From positions 3,995,501 to 4,059,500 of the forward strand of contig NZ_JAZHRX010000001.1 in assembly GCF_036924645.1 (NCBI RefSeq): 64,000 nucleotides of DNA. Reading direction: 5' to 3'. This document shows positions 21,490 to 30,693 of the stretch, in pieces. The notes below the pieces were generated by a model that saw only the letters and a program-made list of their open reading frames with translations, did no database searches and was not told the origin of the DNA. A program made the translations under genes and the position numbers. Origin of the DNA: Bradyrhizobium sp. AZCC 2176 (GTDB lineage: Bacteria; Pseudomonadota; Alphaproteobacteria; Rhizobiales; Xanthobacteraceae). Positions within the stretch are counted from its first letter, which is position 1. Each line of letters begins with the position of its first letter.

Positions 21490-22078
21490 CTAGGCTGCAA
21501 GCCGTTCGCCTGGCGGGCGAACGGGCAGCCGCATCCGAACCACCAGTCCATGCGGCTGCCGGTCGTGCAGCGACAGCATGCGGCCGTGCGCCAGCACGAT
21601 GGCGTTGGTGATCGAAAGACCGAGGCCGAAGCCTGCCGCTTCATCCATGTTGCGAGCGTCGTCGCCGCGCACGAATGACTCCAGCATGTTCTGCTTCAAC
21701 GCATCCGAAATGCCGGGGCCGTCGTCCTCGACGTCAATCGTGAGCTGATCCGGCGCAACGCGAAGGCGGATCACGGCCTCGGCGCCGAATCTCGCGGCAT
21801 TCTCCACCAAATTGGTGACGGCGCAGTGCAGATCGTCCGGCCGCCACCGTGGCCATCGCATGCGCGGGGGCGTCATAGACGACCTTGCGTCCCATGTCGG
21901 CGAACTGGTCGGTGATGAGCTGCAGCGTGCTGGCGATGTCGACCAGCGTCATGGCTTCCAGCCGGCGGCCGTTGCGCAGGATCGACAGCACGGACTCAAG
22001 CATCGCGCGCATCTGGTCGAGATCGTCGAGCATGCGGCTGCGATGCGTCCTCGACCGCTGAAGGCAGTCCTCGTCGAC
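21490..22078 (-). pseudogene. Frameshifted sensor histidine kinase remnant
   Basis: C-terminal part of a two-component kinase split over two frames. The upstream piece (from about 22078) reads MLDDLDQMRAMLESVLSILR, the second helix of a dimerisation domain; the downstream piece continues DDLHCAVTNLVENAARFGA (N box), VEDDGPGIS (G1), GFGLGLSITNAIVLAHG (G2). The frames switch near 21840, and a TAG stands at about 22078. Sensor, membrane and phospho-acceptor His parts are missing, and no partner regulator is adjacent. Confidence 0.8.
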
Positions 22079-22302
22079 GACCTACGGTGTAAACGGCAGT
22101 TCGGGCGCGCGCAGCAGCGCTTCCTTCCCGGCTTTGCTGATCGACTATCATGGCTGAACGCGCGAAGCGCATTTTCGCGCGGAAAGCGGACAAGGCTGCG
22201 CTGCAACCATCCTACCGAAAGGGAAGGGTGGTTGTCTTATTTCCGGCAATGGAACCTGGCGACGGTTTTCACGTTGGTTCCGACAGATATGTGGAGGGTC
22301 CA

Positions 22303-22680
22303 ATGGCAAGTGATGTCATGACCAAGCCGCATCCGCTGATCGCGAGCGACCGTGTCGAGGGGACCGCGGTGCGCCGGCCGAACGGAGACATGATCGGCCA
22401 TATCGAACGGCTGATGATCGACAAGGTCACGGGTAAAGTATCCTATGCAATCCTCAGTTTCGGCGGGTTTCTGGGCATCGGAGCCAACCTGATTCCGTTG
22501 CCGTGGGGACGGCTTCGCTACAGCACGAAGTTCGAAGCCTACGAACTCGACGTCGATGATGAAGAGCTGAAGCGCGCGCCGTCCTTCCGCGCGGACAAGG
22601 ATTTCGACTGGGGCGATCGCGCGAAGGAAGCCGAGCTGCACCGCTATTACGGCATGCCGCCCTACTGGGGCGGCTTCTGA
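22303..22680 (+). CDS. PRC-barrel protein, 125 aa
   Basis: Soluble PRC-barrel domain protein: VEGTAVRRPNGDMIGHIERL, DKVTGKVSYAILSFGGFLG, IGANLIPLPWGRLRY, typical for the small beta-barrels of photosynthetic reaction centre H subunits and RimM. ATG at 22303 follows GGAGGG; the longer frame to 22150 lacks family similarity. The C-terminus (WGDRAKEAELHRYYGMPPYW) is conserved-looking. Followed by a second, exported PRC-barrel gene. Role probably stress or envelope related, unproven. Confidence 0.82.
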   Translation: MASDVMTKPHPLIASDRVEGTAVRRPNGDMIGHIERLMIDKVTGKVSYAILSFGGFLGIGANLIPLPWGRLRYSTKFEAYELDVDDEELKRAPSFRADKDFDWGDRAKEAELHRYYGMPPYWGGF

Positions 22681-22775
22681 CCGCAGTGCGGCGCACCTGT
22701 TCCCTGCGGAATGTGTGGAACACTTGTTGAAGTGACGGGTTTTCCAATAGCGTTTCTGAAATGAGGAGAACCGAC

Positions 22776-23309
22776 ATGTTAACCAAAACTGCCGTTGCCG
22801 GCATCGCGGCCTCCGCGTTGTTGGCGAGCATTGCGTTCGCGCAAAGTCCTTCGGCAACGACTGACCGCGCCACCACCGCCGCACCTGCGGCGTCGTCCGA
22901 TACCTCGTCGTTCAAGGGTAACTGGCGGGCCTCGAAACTGGTCGGCCTGAACGTGTACAACGACAGCAACGAAAGCCTCGGATCGATCAACGATCTCTTG
23001 GCCGACAAGAGCGGCAATATCAAAGCCGTGGTGATCGGCGTCGGCGGCTTCCTCGGCGTCGGCGAGCATCTGGTCGCGGTGCCCATGGACAAGGTGAAGT
23101 TCGTCGATGAGCCGGTTGCCTATACCAGCACCTCGAGCGCGCCCGCCACCGGCGGCGCAAGGCCTGCGACGGGCACGGGTACGACGACGGGCGCGGCGCC
23201 GGCTGCGACTCCTCCCAAGAAGAATCCATGGTATCCGGACCACGCCGTGTTCAGCGCAACGAAGGATCAGCTCAAGGCGATGCCGGAGTTCAAGTACTCG
23301 ATCGAATAA
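22776..23309 (+). CDS. Exported PRC-barrel protein, 177 aa
   Basis: Signal peptide (MLTKTAVAGIAASALLASIA, cut after AFAQ) followed by a PRC-barrel: KLVGLNVYNDSNESLGSIND, DKSGNIKAVVIGVGGFLGVG, EHLVAVPMDKVKFV. A Thr/Gly/Ala-rich linker separates a short conserved C-terminal piece (NPWYPDHAVFSATKDQLKAM). AGGAG precedes the chosen ATG. Likely a paralogue of the preceding cytosolic gene sent to the periplasm. Confidence 0.85.
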   Translation: MLTKTAVAGIAASALLASIAFAQSPSATTDRATTAAPAASSDTSSFKGNWRASKLVGLNVYNDSNESLGSINDLLADKSGNIKAVVIGVGGFLGVGEHLVAVPMDKVKFVDEPVAYTSTSSAPATGGARPATGTGTTTGAAPAATPPKKNPWYPDHAVFSATKDQLKAMPEFKYSIE

Positions 23310-23339
23310 GGCATCGGCCGCGTAGCAACGACTTTCACA

Positions 23340-23371
23340 AATGGCCGGGCGGCGTAGGCCGCCCGGCCATT
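23340..23371 (+). terminator. Strong hairpin after the PRC-barrel gene
   Basis: Perfect 13-base stem ATGGCCGGGCGGC / GCCGCCCGGCCAT with a GTAG loop. Only a short T-rich tail follows, so termination efficiency is uncertain. Confidence 0.65.
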
Positions 23372-23517
23372 GTGCTTAATGGGCGCACGCCGACGTAAAC
23401 GCTCGTAATGGTGCAGCGCATCCTATTCACGATGCTGCTCCCGATGTTAGGCTGTATCGCGGCAGGCGCGCCTGCGTTCTGCCTTGCACAGACCCCTTGC
23501 AGCAGCGGGAGGACGAC

Positions 23518-23733
23518 ATGGCTGATAGCGTCTACAAGGTCATCGAGCTGATCGGCACCAGCACGGAATCCTGGGAGAAGGCCGCGGCCGCCGCGGTCAG
23601 TCGCGCTGGAGAGTCGCTGCGCGACCTGCGCGTCGCCGAGGTCGTGAAGCTGGATCTGCAACTGGACGCCAGTGGCAAAGTCGAAGCCTACCGCGCCAAG
23701 CTGAACCTCTCGTTCAAGTTCGAGGGGTCGTAA
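23518..23733 (+). CDS. Dodecin family flavin-binding protein
   Basis: 71 aa, one strand-helix-strand unit of the dodecin fold, which assembles into a hollow dodecamer storing flavins. Family pattern: VYKVIELIGTSTESWEKAAA, then VSRAGESLRDLRVAEVVKLD, and AYRAKLNLSFKFE. GGGAGGAC precedes the ATG. The Trp in SWEKA is the residue that stacks on flavin in archaeal-type dodecins. Confidence 0.9.
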   Translation: MADSVYKVIELIGTSTESWEKAAAAAVSRAGESLRDLRVAEVVKLDLQLDASGKVEAYRAKLNLSFKFEGS

Positions 23734-23747
23734 AATCCTCAGTTTCG

Positions 23748-25316
23748 TCACAGCGCCGGCAGCGCGCTCACATAGACGTTGATCGCGCCTTCGGCTTCCG
23801 CGATCACGCGCAGCGTTTTCGAGTCGAAGGCGATGTCGGCGAGGCGTAGCTTGTTGATATCGGCCGAGACCCGCAGGCCGTCCTCGTTCTTCTGCAAATC
23901 GGCGATCACGGCCGCAATCTTTTTCTGGGCATTGGCGGCGAACGGCTTGAGATCGACGGTCGTCTTTTCCGCCAGCGTCTTCTGCAGATGCGGGATCGCC
24001 GCGCGCGCCGCGGCACCCAACAGCCCGAAGGCGGCTTCCGATTCGACGGCGAGCTCGACATCGGTCAGCCGCAGCGTCTGCTCGGCCTGATCGAGCACCG
24101 GCCTTCCCCAGATATGCACATTGGCCTCGCCGCCGAGCCCTAAGAAGCTCTTCTTTTCCTTGGCGCTCACCAGCAGTGAAATCAGGAGGCGGTTACCCGA
24201 CGCCGCGACGCTGGCGCGCTTGACGGTGACGTCGACCGAACCGGACCCATCTTCCGGAAAAGTCTTTCCGGCGAACTGCGCCTCCACGATTCTGTTGATC
24301 TCGGTGAACGGCATGTCGATGGGAACGCCGATCGCGACCCGTCCCGGCGTCGGCGGCACGATGGCGATCGTGGCGGGGAACGGGCAGGACGGCTTTGTCT
24401 CGGTCGGCGTGATGCGGGTCTCCGCCTCGATGCCGAGCGTCAGCGTAAGGTTCGAAGCGTCGATGCGCGGCTGCGCGGCAATCGCCCGGATGGGGCGCAA
24501 TTCCAGCCACAGCGTCGGCATCGTCGAGCCCGCCGTCGTGCCCTGCAGCGGGATCGAGCGGCAGGCCTTGGCCCATTGCGCCCGCGCGTTCTGTTCGAAG
24601 GCCGGATCGTTGCGCATGCGCGCCTGCACCAGCGCGATTTGCTCGGCGACATTCTTGTCGATCAATGGCTTCACCTGCGCGGGCACGCTGACGCGCGCGC
24701 CGGCCACGGCAAGGCTGGTGTCGCCGAGATTGACCTGAGCTGCGAGGTTGGGGTCGATGCGCCAGTTCGCAGCGATCTGCGGCCGCGCTGATATGACGAC
24801 GTTGCCCTTGATTTCGGCGCTGGCGTTGAGGTTCTTGATGTTCACGCTGCCGATCTGCTTGGCGACGTTGCCGCCGAGCAGGCCGCCGAGCGCGTCGCCG
24901 ACCGCACCGGTCGCCTTCGCCGACAGCGAGCCTGTGACGTTGAGCACGCCCGTCAGCGGTGTCGTCAGCGACAGCACGTCCTGTGCGCCGGTAGCTGCGA
25001 TCGGCCCGCGCGAAGCGGTCCAGCCGATATCGGCGTTCTGCAGGATCTGCGATATCGGATTGTCGGCCTTGCCGGTGAAGGAGCGCGGCGCGCCGCGGTC
25101 GGCGGCGTCGCGGATCGCCGACAGTGTCACCGCAATCGGCGCCATCACGGTGGATGCGCGCGGCGCCGGCGGCAGCGGCGGCAATTCGGCGAGCGCGGGC
25201 GGCCGGTTCGTGGCGCGCGGCGCGACGAAATCCATGACCTTCAGGCTGGCTACAAACGAGACGATGACGACCGCGAGTGCAGTCGAAATTGTCTTGAGAT
25301 GCATCGGCAGACGCAT
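23748..25316 (-). CDS. DUF4403 family envelope protein
   Basis: 522 aa. One N-terminal membrane/signal segment (STALAVVIVSFVASLKVMDF), a Pro/Ala linker, then a long beta-rich region with repeated tubular-lipid-binding-like character: IGVPIDMPFTEINRIVEAQF, GKTFP, VDVTVKRASVAASGNRLLIS, and a helix IPHLQKTLAEKTTVDLKPFA. This fits DUF4403, proposed to hold BPI/SMP-like folds. ATG at 25316 follows a G-run. Probably periplasmic, anchored at the inner membrane; substrate unknown. Confidence 0.8.
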   Translation of the reverse strand: MRLPMHLKTISTALAVVIVSFVASLKVMDFVAPRATNRPPALAELPPLPPAPRASTVMAPIAVTLSAIRDAADRGAPRSFTGKADNPISQILQNADIGWTASRGPIAATGAQDVLSLTTPLTGVLNVTGSLSAKATGAVGDALGGLLGGNVAKQIGSVNIKNLNASAEIKGNVVISARPQIAANWRIDPNLAAQVNLGDTSLAVAGARVSVPAQVKPLIDKNVAEQIALVQARMRNDPAFEQNARAQWAKACRSIPLQGTTAGSTMPTLWLELRPIRAIAAQPRIDASNLTLTLGIEAETRITPTETKPSCPFPATIAIVPPTPGRVAIGVPIDMPFTEINRIVEAQFAGKTFPEDGSGSVDVTVKRASVAASGNRLLISLLVSAKEKKSFLGLGGEANVHIWGRPVLDQAEQTLRLTDVELAVESEAAFGLLGAAARAAIPHLQKTLAEKTTVDLKPFAANAQKKIAAVIADLQKNEDGLRVSADINKLRLADIAFDSKTLRVIAEAEGAINVYVSALPAL

Positions 25317-25466
25317 CGTCCCCCCGGATCCCAAAATGAATCGCCCCACAACGTTCTACAGCGACGGCGAGAGCCACGCCACTGCGCAATAAGGCTGCAT
25401 CAGATCAATACAAAACGGCCCCGGTGAAGGCCGGGGCCGCATTTCGCATTGAGAAACCCTAATGGC

Positions 25467-26147
25467 TTAGCGGATGGTTCGCCCGAGATCGGCGCGGCGA
25501 TCCGTCATCGGCAGCACGATCACCTTGGTTCCGATGCTGACCCGCGAATAGAGATCGCTGACGTCTTCATTGGTGAGGCGGAGGCAGCCCGAGGAAACGC
25601 GGGTGCCGATCGTCGAGGGGTCGTTGGTGCCGTGGATGCGGTAGATGGTGCCGCCGAGATACATCGCGCGGGCGCCGAGCGGGTTGCCGGGGCCGCCGGC
25701 CATGTGCCGCGGCAGATAGGGCTGGCGGGCGATCATTTCCGGGGGCGGGCTCCAGGCCGGCCATTCGGCCTTGCGGGTGATGGTCTGCGTGCCCGACCAG
25801 GTGAAGCCGTCGCGGCCGATGCCGATGCCGTAGCGCATCGCCTGGCCGTTGCCGAGCACGAGGTAGAGATAGGTGTTCGGGGTATCGATGATGACGGTGC
25901 CCGGCGCTTCGCGGGTCGGGTAGCTCACGACCTGGCGGCGCAGGCGCGCCGGCAACTCGACCGAGCGGTCTTCTTCATCCCGGGGCACAGCCGCAACCGG
26001 CGGCGGGGCGGCTTCGATCTGCGGCAGGAAAAACGGAAACAGCGGCAGCGGAGCCGCGGCGGCGGGTGCGGAAAACGCGGTCGCGCTGATCGCCAGCACG
26101 CCAAAGGCGGCGGCCGCGAAGCGGCTCAGTCTGGATGAATTGGACAT
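25467..26147 (-). CDS. L,D-transpeptidase (YkuD domain)
   Basis: 226 aa, exported. Signal peptide ending near SAPAAAA, then a Pro-rich linker and a YkuD catalytic domain: GTVIIDTPNTYLYLVLGNGQ, then the active site IHGTNDPSTIGTRVSSGCLR with catalytic Cys in SSGCLRL and its His in HGT. Makes 3-3 peptidoglycan cross-links or attaches lipoprotein. Length and layout are typical for alphaproteobacterial ErfK/YbiS/YkuD paralogues. Confidence 0.93.
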   Translation of the reverse strand: MSNSSRLSRFAAAAFGVLAISATAFSAPAAAAPLPLFPFFLPQIEAAPPPVAAVPRDEEDRSVELPARLRRQVVSYPTREAPGTVIIDTPNTYLYLVLGNGQAMRYGIGIGRDGFTWSGTQTITRKAEWPAWSPPPEMIARQPYLPRHMAGGPGNPLGARAMYLGGTIYRIHGTNDPSTIGTRVSSGCLRLTNEDVSDLYSRVSIGTKVIVLPMTDRRADLGRTIR

Positions 26148-26391
26148 GATCGTCCCCCTGTTTGTCGCACCAGTTCGGCGCGTCGTTGGGGATACCTCTA
26201 CAGATGAACCGTTTCAGGACATTTGCACGAAATCGCCAAAATGGTTTCGTGGCGTTAGGGAATTGTTTCATTAAGGTTTCGTTGACGGCCGGGGCGGGGC
26301 GGCTCGTCGAGAGGCGTCACCCTCCCCTGGAGGGTAAGAAAACATCCGGGCTTCTGTGGCGACAAGAAAGAGCCGGCCGAACTAATCACGC

Positions 26392-27786
26392 CTACCCGGC
26401 GCGCATTCGCGGCGTCCCGGCAACGCCGGCGCCGAGCACCGTGCGGCGGTCGGCGACCGCGTGATGGAATTGCTCGAGCGCCAAACCGATCACCGACAGG
26501 TCGCCGTCCTCGACGGCGCCGTCATCATAGCAATCGAGCGCCTGACGCAATATGCCGTCGGCCGTGTTCTGCATCTGCGCCAGCTCGTCCGGCGTTTCCG
26601 CGCGGCGTACCCTGGAGATCAGGTCGAGCAGTTCATCGCGATGGCCGACATACACCTCGCGTTCGTCCCTGTTCCAGTAGTGCTTGAACCACGCGCCGAC
26701 CGAGCCCAAGCCCGAGACAATCAGGATCGCGCCCCAGATGTAGTCGGTGTATTTTTCGAGGAACGTTCGCTCGTTGCCGTCGATATAGGCCGCCGCGCCC
26801 GCATGCGCCGGTAACGCCGCGTCCTTGTCGGTGTCAGGCTTTTCGATCTGCGATGCGGTCGGCAGTTCGCGCGCGAGCTGCTGGCGGTTGGTGAAGAGCT
26901 GGCGCGCGAAGGCAGCGACCGCCGTGTCAGACAATGACTTCGGCGCGATGATCAGGTGGTTGACGGCAACCGTGTCGACCTTGTCTTCCGGCCGCTGCGG
27001 CGACGAGCCGAAGATGCTGGCGGGAATCTCCTCGGATTCGTAGATCGGGTTTTTCTTTGCGATCGCATCGGCGACGTCGACCGGCAGGAATTTCGGCTCG
27101 CCGCGGGCCGCAGCCGTCAACGCGATGGCGTCGACCGTGATCTTGCTCTTGAGCGGGCCGACGGCCATGAACGCGTCGATCGTCTGGTCGCGCGCCATTT
27201 CGCCGATCTTGTCAGTGGCGAACTGGCTGATCGTGACCTTGTCGGGATTGATGCCGGACTCTTTCAGAACATTACGCAGCAGCGTGACATTGGCCTGCGT
27301 CCGCCCGATCACGCCGACGCGGTGGCCGGCCAGTTCGTCGAGACTCTTGATCTTGGGCGTCGGCTGCTTCTTCGAGCCTTTGGCGGGAAGACCGGATGGC
27401 GCCCACAGCACCACGACGTTCTTGCGCAGGATGGCAACCGACTCGGCATTCGTCGGCAGGTTCAGGTCGCCGCGGGCCACCGCGAGGTCGGCCTTGCCGG
27501 CTGTGAACAACGCGATGCTCTCCGCCGTCCCTTCTGTCGTGATCGGCGAAAGGCGTACCGAACCGCCCTCGCGCGCAAACGTCTGCGCCATCAGCTGGAC
27601 CAGCTTCTGGTCCTCGCTGCCGGCGGGCCCGACCGCAATCCGCAGCGTCGTCGGCCGCAGCACGTAATAAAGCGTGCCGGCGACGACGCAGAACGCGAGC
27701 ATGCCGGCGGCAAGGATAAGAAGCGCATAGCCCTTCTGCTTTCGCCGTCGGCGGGATCGCGCATTATTGTCGTTTGGATCTGACAT
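26392..27786 (-). CDS. TAXI-family TRAP solute receptor
   Basis: 464 aa. N-terminal transmembrane helix (YALLILAAGMLAFCVVAGTL) then a TAXI-type binding domain: TLRIAVGPAGSEDQKLVQLM, KADLAVARGDLNLP, LAGHRVGVIGRTQANVTLLR. A second membrane helix (DYIWGAILIVSGLGSVGAWF) near residue 350 is followed by a cytoplasmic helical tail. Being tethered at both ends of the receptor domain is unusual for a periplasmic TRAP receptor. No DctQM-like permease genes are adjacent, so it may be a sensor rather than a transporter part. Confidence 0.8.
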   Translation of the reverse strand: MSDPNDNNARSRRRRKQKGYALLILAAGMLAFCVVAGTLYYVLRPTTLRIAVGPAGSEDQKLVQLMAQTFAREGGSVRLSPITTEGTAESIALFTAGKADLAVARGDLNLPTNAESVAILRKNVVVLWAPSGLPAKGSKKQPTPKIKSLDELAGHRVGVIGRTQANVTLLRNVLKESGINPDKVTISQFATDKIGEMARDQTIDAFMAVGPLKSKITVDAIALTAAARGEPKFLPVDVADAIAKKNPIYESEEIPASIFGSSPQRPEDKVDTVAVNHLIIAPKSLSDTAVAAFARQLFTNRQQLARELPTASQIEKPDTDKDAALPAHAGAAAYIDGNERTFLEKYTDYIWGAILIVSGLGSVGAWFKHYWNRDEREVYVGHRDELLDLISRVRRAETPDELAQMQNTADGILRQALDCYDDGAVEDGDLSVIGLALEQFHHAVADRRTVLGAGVAGTPRMRAG

Positions 27787-27918
27787 CTTGCCGTCACGTT
27801 ACACGAAAATGCATGGAGAAGGGCTTAAAAAACAACCTTACAGAACGATGACGTCATACGCCTGAAATATCCATGTCCCAACGTCGGATTTGAGAATCAT
27901 TAATCTCGGGTCCGGGAC

Positions 27919-28974
27919 ATGAAGATATTGATCGCGACCGACGCGTGGCATCCGCAGGTGAACGGCGTCGTGCGCACACTGACATCGCTGGCGAAGAGCG
28001 CCTCAGCACTCGGCGCCGACATCAGCTTCCTCACCCCGGACGGATTTCCGTCGATGCCCTTGCCGACCTATCCCGGCCTGCGCTTCGCGCTGCCGAACCG
28101 GCGCGAGATTGCGCGGCGGATCGAGGAGGCTGCGCCGGATGCCGTCCACATCGCGACCGAGGGACCGATCGGCTGGATGGTGCACGCCTATTGCCGCCGC
28201 CGCAAGCTCGCCTTTACCACCTCCTATACGACGCGCTTTCCGGAATATATCGCCGTCCGCACCGGGCTTCCCGCGGCGGTCGGCTACGCCGTGCTGCGGC
28301 ACTTTCATGCCGCGTCGTCCACGACCATGGTCGCGACCGATTCCTTGCGGCAGGAACTCGGCGCGCGCGGCTTTCGCAAGCTCGGCTTCTGGACGCGCGG
28401 CGTCGACACTGAACTGTTCAACCCGAATGCGCCTGCGACGCTCGATCTGCCGCGGCCGGTCTTCATGACCATGGGCCGCGTCGCGGTGGAAAAGAATCTC
28501 GAAGCGTTTCTATCGCTCGACCTGCCGGGATCGAAAGTGGTGGTCGGCGACGGACCGCAGAAGGCGCAGCTCGCGAAACAATATCCCGGCGTGATTTTCC
28601 TCGGCGAGAAGAAGGGCGCGGACCTGACGGCGCATCTTGCGGCTGCCGATGTCTTCGTGTTTCCGAGCCTCACCGATACGTTCGGCGTCGTGCAGCTCGA
28701 GGCGCTGGCCTGCGGTACGCCGGTCGCGGCATTTCCAGTCACCGGTCCAAAGGATGTCATCGCCAATCATCCGATCGGCGCAATCGACACCGATCTGCGC
28801 AGCGCGTGCCTGCGCGCGCTGACAATGTCGCGCGAGGCGTGCCGGAATTTTGCGCTGTCGCGTTCCTGGGAAAACAGCGCGCGGCAGTTCATCGGCAATC
28901 TGACCGCGCTGCAGCCGAGCCGAGCGCTGCGGCCGGTGCGCCGTGCGCCCGCCGCGAGCGCGGTGCAGGGGTGA
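27919..28974 (+). CDS. GT4 family glycosyltransferase
   Basis: 351 aa, GT-B fold, nucleotide-sugar dependent, retaining type. N-terminal acceptor domain: MKILIATDAWHPQVNGVVRT (Gly-rich loop start), HIATEGPIGWMVHAYCRRRK. C-terminal donor domain: TMGRVAVEKNLEAFL, then VVVGDGPQKAQL, VFVFPSLTDTFGVVQLEALA with the E-x7-E motif. Related proteins glycosylate diacylglycerol or phosphatidylinositol. Next to pmtA, a membrane glycolipid role is plausible (compare the Agrobacterium Agt type), but the acceptor is inference. Confidence 0.85.
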   Translation: MKILIATDAWHPQVNGVVRTLTSLAKSASALGADISFLTPDGFPSMPLPTYPGLRFALPNRREIARRIEEAAPDAVHIATEGPIGWMVHAYCRRRKLAFTTSYTTRFPEYIAVRTGLPAAVGYAVLRHFHAASSTTMVATDSLRQELGARGFRKLGFWTRGVDTELFNPNAPATLDLPRPVFMTMGRVAVEKNLEAFLSLDLPGSKVVVGDGPQKAQLAKQYPGVIFLGEKKGADLTAHLAAADVFVFPSLTDTFGVVQLEALACGTPVAAFPVTGPKDVIANHPIGAIDTDLRSACLRALTMSREACRNFALSRSWENSARQFIGNLTALQPSRALRPVRRAPAASAVQG

Positions 28975-29028
28975 GTTGCGAAAGTTCGACCACAACAGAT
29001 CACATGCGCAGGACGAGAAGGCAGAACC

Positions 29029-29718
29029 ATGGCAGACATCATCAAGCTTGACGGCAGCAGGCCCCTGGATTTCGACCGCGAAACGGTCGAGCAGGCCTAT
29101 GATCGCTGGGCGCCGGTTTACGACCTCGTGTTCGGGGGCGTGTTCTCCAAGGGCCGCAAGGCGGCGATTGCGGCGACCAACAAGATCGGCGGCCGCGTGC
29201 TCGAGGTCGGCGTCGGCACCGGCATTTCGCTGCCGCTCTACGGACCGCATCTGCGCATCTTCGGCACCGACATTTCGGAGGCGATGCTGCAGAAGGCGAA
29301 GAAGCGCGTCGACGAACTCGGCCTCAAGAACGTCGAAGGCCTTGCGGTGATGGACGCCGAAAATCTTGAATTCCCCGACGATTCGTTCGACGTCGTGATG
29401 GCGCAATATGTCGTCACCGCGGTACCGAACCCCGAAAAGGCGCTCGACGAATTCGCCCGTGTGCTGCGGCCGGGCGGCGAACTCATCATCCTGACCCGCG
29501 TCAGCGCCGATGCCGGCATGCGCCGCTTCATCGAGCAGCGCCTGCAGCCGGTGGTGCGCCCGCTCGGATTCCGCACCGCTGAATTCGCCTGGTCCCGCTA
29601 TGCGCAATGGCTGGCGGGCGCGCGCGGCATGGAACTGGCGGAGCGCCGCCTGGTGCCGCCGCTCGGCCATTTCTCCCTGGTGCGTTTTCGTAAAGCCGAC
29701 ATCGCCGCGGCTGCCTGA
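29029..29718 (+). CDS. pmtA: Phosphatidylethanolamine N-methyltransferase PmtA
   Basis: SAM-dependent methyltransferase, 229 aa, Rhodobacter/Bradyrhizobium PmtA type, adding methyl groups to phosphatidylethanolamine on the way to phosphatidylcholine. Motif I VLEVGVGTGISLPLYG, acidic FGTDISEAMLQKAKKR, motif II/III VMDAENLEFPDDSFDVVMAQ and RVLRPGGELIILTR. N-terminus DFDRETVEQAYDRWAPVYDL is typical. No membrane segment; these enzymes act at the inner-leaflet surface. Upstream GT4 gene is 54 bases away on the same strand. Confidence 0.85.
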   Translation: MADIIKLDGSRPLDFDRETVEQAYDRWAPVYDLVFGGVFSKGRKAAIAATNKIGGRVLEVGVGTGISLPLYGPHLRIFGTDISEAMLQKAKKRVDELGLKNVEGLAVMDAENLEFPDDSFDVVMAQYVVTAVPNPEKALDEFARVLRPGGELIILTRVSADAGMRRFIEQRLQPVVRPLGFRTAEFAWSRYAQWLAGARGMELAERRLVPPLGHFSLVRFRKADIAAAA

Positions 29719-29841
29719 CGCGCAAGCGTTGACGCCCACGTCATCGTGTCGCTGCAAGCCGTCACATGTCAACATCATGATGTCACATGCCGGACATCGA
29801 ATCCCGATAGACACAAACCCGAAAGAATTTGGGGGTAGAAA

Positions 29842-30459
29842 ATGATCAAGGACTTCCTGCAGGAACTGCGAACCCAGCGCTGGGACGACCACCGCTATTA
29901 TCACCACAGCCGCATCAACCAGTCGCTGCACTTCGTCAGCGCAGCGAGTTTTCTGTTCGCCTATGCGATGCTGTTCTTCGATCCCGTGGTGTCCGCGCTG
30001 GTCGGCTGGCTGGTTTCGATGACGACGCGCCAGGCCGGTCACTTCTTCTTCGAGCCGCGCGGCTACGACCACGTCAACCAGGCGACCCACGAGCACAAGG
30101 AAGAGATCAAGGTCGGCTACAATCTGCAGCGCAAAGTCGTGCTGATGACGATCTGGGCGCTGTCGCCGCTGGTCTTGTATCTCGACCCGACGCTGTTCGG
30201 GTTGTTTACGCCCTGGACTTCGACGGCGGACTTCATGCGCCAGGTTGCCAAGGTCTGGCTCGCGGTCGGCATCGGCGGGCTGTTGTTCCGCACCGTCCAT
30301 CTGTTCTTCATCCGAGACATCGAGACCGGTTTGGTCTGGATGACGAAGATCCTCACCGACCCCTTCAGCGACCTGAAGCTGTACTACAAGGCGCCGCTGG
30401 CTCTGATGAAGGGCGAGTTGATCGATCCCGGCCTCGAAAAGCACGTCAAGCACGCGTGA
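29842..30459 (+). CDS. DUF962/Mpo1-like membrane protein, 205 aa
   Basis: Four hydrophobic segments are visible (SAASFLFAYAMLFFDPVVSA, VVLMTIWALSPLVLYL, VWLAVGIGGLLFRTVHLFFI among them). The N-terminus YYHHSRINQSLHFV and the later RQAGHFFFEP share the N-x3-H and GHxxFE pattern of DUF962/Mpo1 proteins (Fe2+-dependent dioxygenases of 2-hydroxy fatty acids), though overall similarity is only partial. His-rich loops could bind iron. Its place after pmtA fits lipid metabolism. GGGGGT precedes the ATG. Confidence 0.65.
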   Translation: MIKDFLQELRTQRWDDHRYYHHSRINQSLHFVSAASFLFAYAMLFFDPVVSALVGWLVSMTTRQAGHFFFEPRGYDHVNQATHEHKEEIKVGYNLQRKVVLMTIWALSPLVLYLDPTLFGLFTPWTSTADFMRQVAKVWLAVGIGGLLFRTVHLFFIRDIETGLVWMTKILTDPFSDLKLYYKAPLALMKGELIDPGLEKHVKHA

Positions 30460-30483
30460 GTGTTGGGCTTGATCCAACACCGC

Positions 30484-30571
30484 CGTCATGGCCGGGCTTG
30501 TCCCGGCCATCCACGGCTTCCTGCGACCCGCAGCCAAGACGTGGATGCCCGGGACAAGCCCGGGCATGACG
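30484..30571. repeat. Palindromic repeat, type C copy 1
   Basis: CGTCATGGCCGGGCTTGTCC at one end; GGACAAGCCCGGGCATGACG at the other; inner GGCCATCCACG and CGTGGATGCCC. Same family as 61670-61746. Confidence 0.8.
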
Positions 30572-30604
30572 AGAGAGCAAGTCATGGGCAAGCAGTTGTG
30601 AAGC

Positions 30605-30651
30605 CGTCGTTGCGAGCGACAAGCGCTTCGCGTTTGTCGCTGGCAATGACG
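30605..30651. repeat. Short type B palindromic repeat
   Basis: CGTCGTTGCGAGCGACAAGC paired with GTTTGTCGCTGGCAATGACG around CGCTT, a nearly perfect 47-base hairpin. Confidence 0.7.
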
Positions 30652-30693
30652 AATGAGACCAGTCTGGCGACGACAATAGATGGAAGCGCGCCT

